Assembly (NCBI GenBank): GCA_018907035.1
Contig: JACCIC010000004.1
Span: forward strand, 4,390,001 to 4,454,000
Direction: 5' to 3'
DNA length: 64,000 bases
Source of the DNA: Sycobia sp. Sy_11
Lineage: Eukaryota > Arthropoda > Insecta > Hymenoptera > Epichrysomallidae
Below the pieces are notes generated by a model that saw only the letters and a list, made by a program, of their open reading frames with translations, made no database searches and was not told the DNA's origin. The translations under genes and the position numbers were made by a program. Positions 49,201 through 57,400 of this stretch are shown in pieces. The number at the start of each line of letters is the position of its first letter. Position 1 is the first letter of the stretch.

Positions 49201-51425
49201 ATCTCGTAGAACTCGTTCGACTTCGTCAAGCCGATCACGAGATTCATATTCACTATCTTGTTGACCCGCTTCCCGAGCTCGGCGACCATGCACTCCATCC
49301 GAGCCTTCTCAGTGCTAGTCAGGAGGGCGATCTCCGAGGACACGGCGTTCGACAGGGCGTTGACCGAGTTCCTTGTGAAGATCTCCAGGTTCAGGGCCTC
49401 TTTGCGTACGTCCGCGAACGCGCTTCTGTAGACCTCGGCGGCGTTCAGCGGCGCTGGTGGACACTGGGCAAGGAATGGAAAAAAATGAGGGGCATTGGTG
49501 GACAGTATAAGACTACATGCACGTATATGAATTGGTCGGGATGAGAATCGGTCGTGTAGCGAGAGTAGATCCCTCACCCTCAAGTGGAGTCTTTCCTTAA
49601 AAAAATAGAGACCGTTCGTTTGGCAGTTTCAAATTTTATGTCACGTATATATTTATTTTAATCGTATAGTTTTAGATTAGTTCTTCTCTTCATACTAATG
49701 CACTTATTTTTAATAAAAGCAGTTTTAGTTTTGTACAGTTAAGACATATTCATTTTGATTTTATTTTATTCAATATTCGTTGTTTTTTGTTGTAATTGTC
49801 GTCATCGGAATTGCTCCATATAATCAGTCTAGGCAAATTATATATTGAGGGACTGTGCAGTTTGTTAAGTAAAAATTTATTACTTTCCTTTATTATTTAA
49901 AAAACAATATTTAGAAATTGGTTCAAAGATGAAAATCATATCTAACAATTTATCCCTTTTTGAAAAATAGATTTTTTATTACATAATTTTTAAACTTATC
50001 ATTAATATAAAATATTACATAACAATTTTAAAAGTTGGACAGTAATGGAATTATATATTTTTCAAACGTCGATATTACTATTCGAGTGTGCTTGCCGATC
50101 TGATTCGCTCAATAAAATGATAATTTGGTTAAAATAACTGACTCAGCAGTAGCTTCTATTTTTTATGTAAAACTGAAGTTAAAAGTTTTAAAATTAATAT
50201 TTTGGTTAATTTAAGCGTCCGTATGAGATGCAGACTATTTAATTTTATTTTTTATATAAACTATGAATATAAGACATTCTTATCTAAACTTCATTAATTA
50301 TAGATTTTATTATTTATTTTTAGTATAACTGTATTTTTCACTTAGCATGCTTTAACAGTTCTTTTATAAATATATAATAAAAACATATGACTCAAAAATC
50401 AGAATAGACACAATTTTATCTCTATAATAAACTATTATATTAAGTTATTATCTATATTCAATAGAAATGAATTCCTTAATTTTTATGAACGGAAATTTTA
50501 CTGTGTTGGCGAATTCAAGCATTCTCTGTTGTAAAATTAAGACGACGTTGCAAATCGAACCTCATTCTCTTGTGACAAAAATGAAACGCAATTAACTTGA
50601 GATACCTTAGAACTGTCAAGTTTACAATTTCCTTTTGATTGCCCTTTGGAGCATTTTTGTAGGGATTCGTTATTTGTTTCGGAACGTTTGACCGCAAACT
50701 TATTAATGGTCTCGAAAGATTGTGGAAATTTTCCTGATTTACAACTGTCGGTTTTACAGCGAGATCCATAGGAAACACTTAGTAATTTTGAGAAATTTTG
50801 CTTAGGTAACCGAACAGTAAAACTTGTAAAAAATTTAGACAGCAACATGCTAATGGCCGAAATAACCTGTGATTGATCAAATTTATATTCACCCCACCAG
50901 CAACATTTTTAGTCGAACTGTAACTGTAAGGTTACAGTCATATCATATTGATCATATTAATCATGGCTTCGTTCTTTTGTCTTCTGCAGACGACGATTAC
51001 TCCAGTGCCTGTTGCCACAACTCGCTGAAATTGAATTAAACAGGTTATAAAACGACAATTTTTTTTCGACATGTAAATTATTGATGATATTTCTAATAAA
51101 ATTTAAATATTACATACAATTTTTTTTATAATAAAAAATCGATTTTTTTATTCTACCATAAAATTTACGGTAATTTTGGTGTTCTAAAATTTTTTGCTCA
51201 TATTTAACTAAAGTAGCGGAACAATGTACGAGTATCGTTAAAACTCTGAAATATTCAATTAAAAAAAACTAAGTACAATGATTAAGTAACATGGTCAACT
51301 GCCAACTCGTGTAAAAAATGACAAAAAAGAAAGTAACAATGTTTCTGTTTAAGAAGAATTAAAAAACATAAAGAAAATAATAAAAGAGTGTTTATAAATA
51401 GATGAAAAATACGTTTATTTATAAG

Positions 51426-51473
<48 letters not shown>

Positions 51474-54400
51474 ATTCTTACATATCAATAACTTGTAAGC
51501 TATAAAAATATTGTTAATATTTTAAAACTGAAGTTGTTAAAGAATTATTTAAATACCAATGAATACTCAACTAAATTTTAAGTCTTCAATTCATTGACAT
51601 ATTATTATATGCTTACATATATGCACAAAAATCTGCAATTGTACAGAGAGTGTCTCGTATCTTGAACATTTCATTACGATAATTGTACGAAATTAGCAGT
51701 ATTTTCAATTGCGCAACAAACCAGATGATGCGTATGAAAAAAATCCATAACCGTGTGAAAATAAAGTGTAAGCGTGAACGCATCGGATCCCTCTTAGCTT
51801 CTCCGCATTCTTTCGACGATGAAGAAAAAAAAACAGGCTAAAAACAATAAAATACAACTATATACGCTTGAACGCGCGTTATTTCTGTTCTCTCGTGCAT
51901 CTATGAATAGCCGAAAGGTGCGCGCGAAGCCGAGTGGAGAATAATAATTAAAAAGACGCTTTTATGAAAACAACTGTTAAGATCCACTGTTAAGATGTTC
52001 AATCGATAAGGTTGCTAAATTAAGAGCGTAGTTTTAGAAATGAAGCTGTATAACACAATAGTTATAGACTTGGCAGTATATCTATTATGCCATATAAAAT
52101 TTTGCGATTGAATTTTTTCTTTTTTTTGTTGGATAAATTTTTGGCTTTTAATTACATTGATTTAAATAAGAAATGTAAAAGAATAAATTGTGTTATTACA
52201 CAAAACTACCAAAATTCAGAAATCTCTATATAGAGATTTTATATTTAGATATTTAAAATTATTGCTGTATTACATAGGCAAAATTGAAACATGCTGAATA
52301 GATAAAATAGATAGCATTATAAATATCTTTCATAATATAAAATAACTGTAACGATATATTCTTGTGTATAAGCATGCTCCCTTATAACTATGTACTTTAT
52401 ATACAATATATAAATAATTAATATGTTATATTAATTAAAGATGTCGATTCCATTTTTAAAAGTTCGGGGCATATTCATATTCAATAGCTAAATTAGCTTT
52501 CCTTAGAAATAAATAAATATATATATTATATTATATTACATTTATTTATTTATCTAATTATATGCATTTCTATCCCTATTGTCAGAAACCGACGGCGCAG
52601 CCAGTTGCAGCGCGAGCGCCGAGGACCTGGAGAACGGCGGCGTCAGCCCCACGGTCCAGGCCGACATCCAGCGCAATTACCAGCTGCTCCACGACAAGCT
52701 CAGCATCGAGTTCTATCGCAAGCTCGCAGAATGGGAAAAACTGAAGAGCAGCGGCGGCGGCGGCGGCGGCAACACCGCGAATCCCGCGACCTCGCCCAAG
52801 GACAGGGACTCGGCGAACGCCCTGCTCCTGGGCGAGGAGCAGCTCACGCCCGAGTTCAAGAAGAAGCTGCAGGAGTGGAAGCGCATGAAGAAGGGCTCCT
52901 CGAGCGGCGGGGGCGGCAACAACGGCAACGGCAACAACAACAACAGCAATCCCTCGGGCACGACCTCGCCCGAGCAGCAGGCGAGCCGCAGGCGGCTCAC
53001 CGACTGGCAGCTCTGGCGGACACCGACGAAGAGCGAGGGAAAAGCCCCGGACGGCGATTCTGGTGAGTGAGAAATGCGGGGCGGGGCGGCAGGGGAGAAA
53101 GCTATTTTTGCGACGACGCGCTCGGCCGTTGGGGTGGGAGATTTTTGGCGTTGGGAAGTCCGGAAGCGAAGCCGCGGATTGATAGATTGTCGACCAGGTT
53201 CGGATTGAACGAGAAGCTGTAGGAGGGAGAGGGTGGTTACCCCAAGTTTCGACAATTTATTTCATTGTTAAAAACTAAATCTGTGGTTATACATCAGGAT
53301 TACATCAGGAGATCTGAAATCTCAAATCAAAGTTGTTATGTCGAGCTTAGACTGGTGTAAAAATTTCAAACTGATATACTGATTACTTGATTCTGATTAC
53401 TCGATAACTGATATACTTGATTCTCAAATAATTGATGTTTTACTAAATATATTTATACATCTATATTATTGACTATTTTTAACGGTTTAGAGGTAATGAC
53501 GGTGATTACGGAAGAGCATGACTATAGTTCTGAAAAAAATAAAGAATATGGTATGCCGATAGGGTATGTATACTTAACGGCTTACCTTCTTTAACGATAT
53601 ATTGGTCATTAAAAAAGATTTAGTTATAGACTTCAGTTAATTAATCAACAAAATTGATGAAAAAAATTTAGAAACACGTTGTTTTTTTAATTTACTCGAA
53701 AAAATAGATTCTAATATATTTTCTAAATAATTATTCCTAAAAGAATTTGTTTTACCTAAATCGATTAACATAAAAATGAGTTTCTCGAATGGGCCTCGAG
53801 CCTACGTAGCTACGGAACTTAAGATATTTTAATCCAGTCCTGATCGCTGCAAAGATTCTGTTCATACTTCGTGATGGGTATGCGATTTCGTGCTGTCGAA
53901 GGTTTAGCCGCTTATTCGTAAACATATGCCGTTTTATACATCTCTACTGTGAAAACATTATCTATAATATTAAGCCATATAGGTATATTTAATATAGATT
54001 GACATATTAACAGTGATATATTTTATAAGTATGAGAGAGTAATAATGAGTCACGTATAAACTATAGTAGGACAGATTACGTATCCCTCGGATTTTATAAT
54101 TTTCAGCAAATATTATTTCTTGACAAGAAAAGTATTGCTATTCTTTAGAAAATTTTTTAAATAATTTCTTATGATCTGCCGATAAAGTCTTACTGCTCAG
54201 ATTATTATACTAAGCTTTCTTTATATTAATCTCTTACGGTTTACTTCCTGAAACATGTGATTTATTCTGTCGGTGACTAATAATAATGTAATATAATTTA
54301 AGCAGTGAAGGAAATTGTTTAAAATAAATTCTAGATACTAGAGATACATTTTTACCTAAAAAGCACAATAGAATAATTATGGAAGTTTACTACCATATAA

Positions 54401-57400
54401 TATAAGCTTAAATGTCTTCAATTAAATTATATACACGTTTTTGCAGTAGGCAAAGCGCACTTGTCCGAGGACTTTTTGAAAAAAATGGAGGAATGGAAGA
54501 AAATTAAATCGAGCCGCTCCGATGAGTATCAGTGCGCCGGCGGCAGGCGAGACTCCGCGGAGGTGGCCTGCCGGGCGTCCCGTACCGATCGAACTTGGAA
54601 AGCTTTCGACGAGATGGAATTTCAGCCGTTAGAGAAGGTTATCGCAATGATCGAGCGAGAGCAGCAGAGGGTCGAAAGGCACCGCGAAAAATTAATTGAT
54701 AAAAAGCAAAGGTTAGTCCTGGTCCCGCGGCTCAAATCGAATAACATATGGATCAGCTTGGATATTTAAATGCTGGAATTTTCCGATACACTTTCACAAA
54801 ATGTACCTGTATATATTTTTACAATTTAACTATATGCTCGTATGACTAAAGTATTTAAAAAATTCAATTGAAAATTTAGGCGAAATAGGTCAAATTTAAC
54901 ATGAGAAGTTAGGATAATTTTTCAGACAAATTATCACATATAAATCAGTAAACATTATCTACAAAAAAAAACTTTTTAATTGCTCAATATCTTAGATGAA
55001 TGGTACCATTCCAATAATAATATCTCAACATAAGTTATAGATGGTGGTCTTCTATTTATAAGACTATATTTTTATATATTGGTTTATTTATTAAAATTTA
55101 AAGAATTAATTTATCCTTCCTTATGATATGCTATATTAACGATTAAATATAGCTGTACGTATTGCATCTTTATAATTTACAAGCAAAATGATTTTAGAAT
55201 CAATAAAATTAGCGGCCCGGTAGATTCGACTGCAGGAAAACGAGAGGTGCTTGTGCGCACGTCGACGGGATTCTATCGATTTGAAGGGATTTCCCAAGAG
55301 TTCACTAGAAAATTGTACGAATGGGAAAAGAGCCAAGGTATTAAACCAGAATCATCGACATTGCGGTTGTTGAATCCGGCTTATAAAACTAGCACATCTA
55401 TTAAGACTTCACAACCGACATGTAAGTGAAAAATTTTCAAGCTTTTTCAATCTTATTTTACTGTAATTCGGTAATTAAATTACAAATGATGAAATTTATC
55501 TATTATAGATGAAAACCATCCTCGAACGCTGAATCGATCGAAATCTGCAATCAGCTTACTGGAAACCAATTTGCGGGATGGAATTTCGTTGAGGCAATCG
55601 TCTAGTTTATCCCTAAACGACATTACAAACCTAGAAAACGAAGGTAACTCAAAAGATTCGTTATTATTATTTTTTTTTTTAGAAATCCTAAATTATGAAC
55701 ACACGAATATATTGCATTTATTCATAATGAGTATGGGAAAATTCATAAAAAATAATTCAAATAAAAGAATAGATTTTCTTTATTATTCTTCGATATAATC
55801 CTTGCTCCACTAATTGATATTGTTAATATTCTGTATAAAAACGATTTAATTTTCAAAACTAGCGAAACTGCGAATAGATTCGAAACAAACGATTGGGGAT
55901 GAAGAGATGTCCGAAGAATTGCCTCTAGACGATTCCGAGCCGGAAGCTGTTATCGTGGATATCGAGGACGTTATAGAAGAAACCGCCAGTCCTATAGCAA
56001 GGTTTCAACCAGAACAAACTCCAGTTTATTGCGTTACCGCTAGCGAGACGACTAGTATTGCGATACCACTTGGTACTGTAACATCTAATCATGAACCGTC
56101 GCCTGTGATTTTAGTACAAGCTGAAGAATCTCTCCATGTATGCTCAGTCAAATTCTCTATTTATTATTATTTGTGACAGCTTTTAGAAATGTATTTTAAT
56201 GAAATCATTTATAAACTCTTGCACGCAACACTGTTATCTGAGCATATTATGACGGATACGTGTTAAAATCAATGTTCCGTTTTTTATTACATGAAAAACA
56301 TTCATATCTATACATAATACTTTTAGTCTATACAATTTGAATATTAATGAAAAATGATACTATTGGTAGATAATTGGTAATGTAATAATGTTGATTATAA
56401 TAGTAATCCTGCCAAAAAATCTTTTTATTTATATTCCATTAAAATTAATAAAAGTTTCAAACCTATAAAGGTTCTTCTTTAGTGTCAAAATGTGTAAATG
56501 AGCCTTAACAAGTCTAGTCAAATAATACATATTACTCATTTGATTTAGTATTATTTGAAAAGACTTGCCAAGGATCGTTTATATATTTTGGCAATGAAGA
56601 AAAAAAATTGGTATTAAATTAATATTAAGGGATTTTGTTATAACTTCAAGAAGCAATATGCAGCAAAAAAACATTCTCAAGACACGACGACTTATTGGCA
56701 CTCAAGATGGCTATAAGTGGCAGCAATCTTCTCAAAAAGAAAAATCTTTGTAGGTTTGAAATGTTTGTTAATTTTATTGCAATTTAAATAAAAAAGAGTT
56801 TTTGGCAGAATTACTATTAGTGTCAACATTATTATAATTCTAAGATTAATTTTATGATTCAACAAATGTAAACCTTTCAAATTGACAAAAAATTACTTAA
56901 TAGAATTTTTTATAATATTATTTTTATATTGTTTTTATTGAATTAATATTTATAATACTGATAAGCATTAAGTCAAATTTTAAGAAAGATAATGACTAAT
57001 AATTTCTGTTCCCAATAACTAAATATGACGACTATTAATTTCTTATTCATAAAGATTTATACTCATTCGCATATGCTGTCACGTGATATTTTTTATGCTA
57101 AGTAAACTAAATTATAACTCAGTATTATTTATTTTAGAGGGCCAGAAAACTTTCCCATTTTTCGCAATTTTATGATGCCAATTTGGAAAGTGAATGTCAT
57201 CTGGAAATATACTCTGATAATACTAAATCTATGTCACAAATATCATTTTCTGATAACACTGATATTTTAAATGATGACAATAGAAAAAGGTATTTTAACA
57301 AATTTGAAAATACAATTATCTTGAACAGATTTTCTGCACTTATTTTATTTTAGGCTTTTTCAACCAAGTGATATTAATATTTGTGAAACAATTATTGAAG

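Larger units (their letters stand above)
43969..52585 (+). other. Large intron between coding exons 4 and 5 (8.6 kb)
   Basis: Holds the short retroposon copy C, a candidate nested minus-strand gene (48133-49463), a small minus ORF (50537-50848), a candidate alternative terminal exon (50990-51039), (TA)n tracts, and a CpG-richer patch at about 45390-45880 with no convincing ORF. Confidence 0.7.

Noticed and set aside
55217..55421. Exon 7 starting at the TAG|ATTCG acceptor
   Set aside because: It leaves the wrong phase after exon 6. The AG at 55212 restores the frame with the EW motif.
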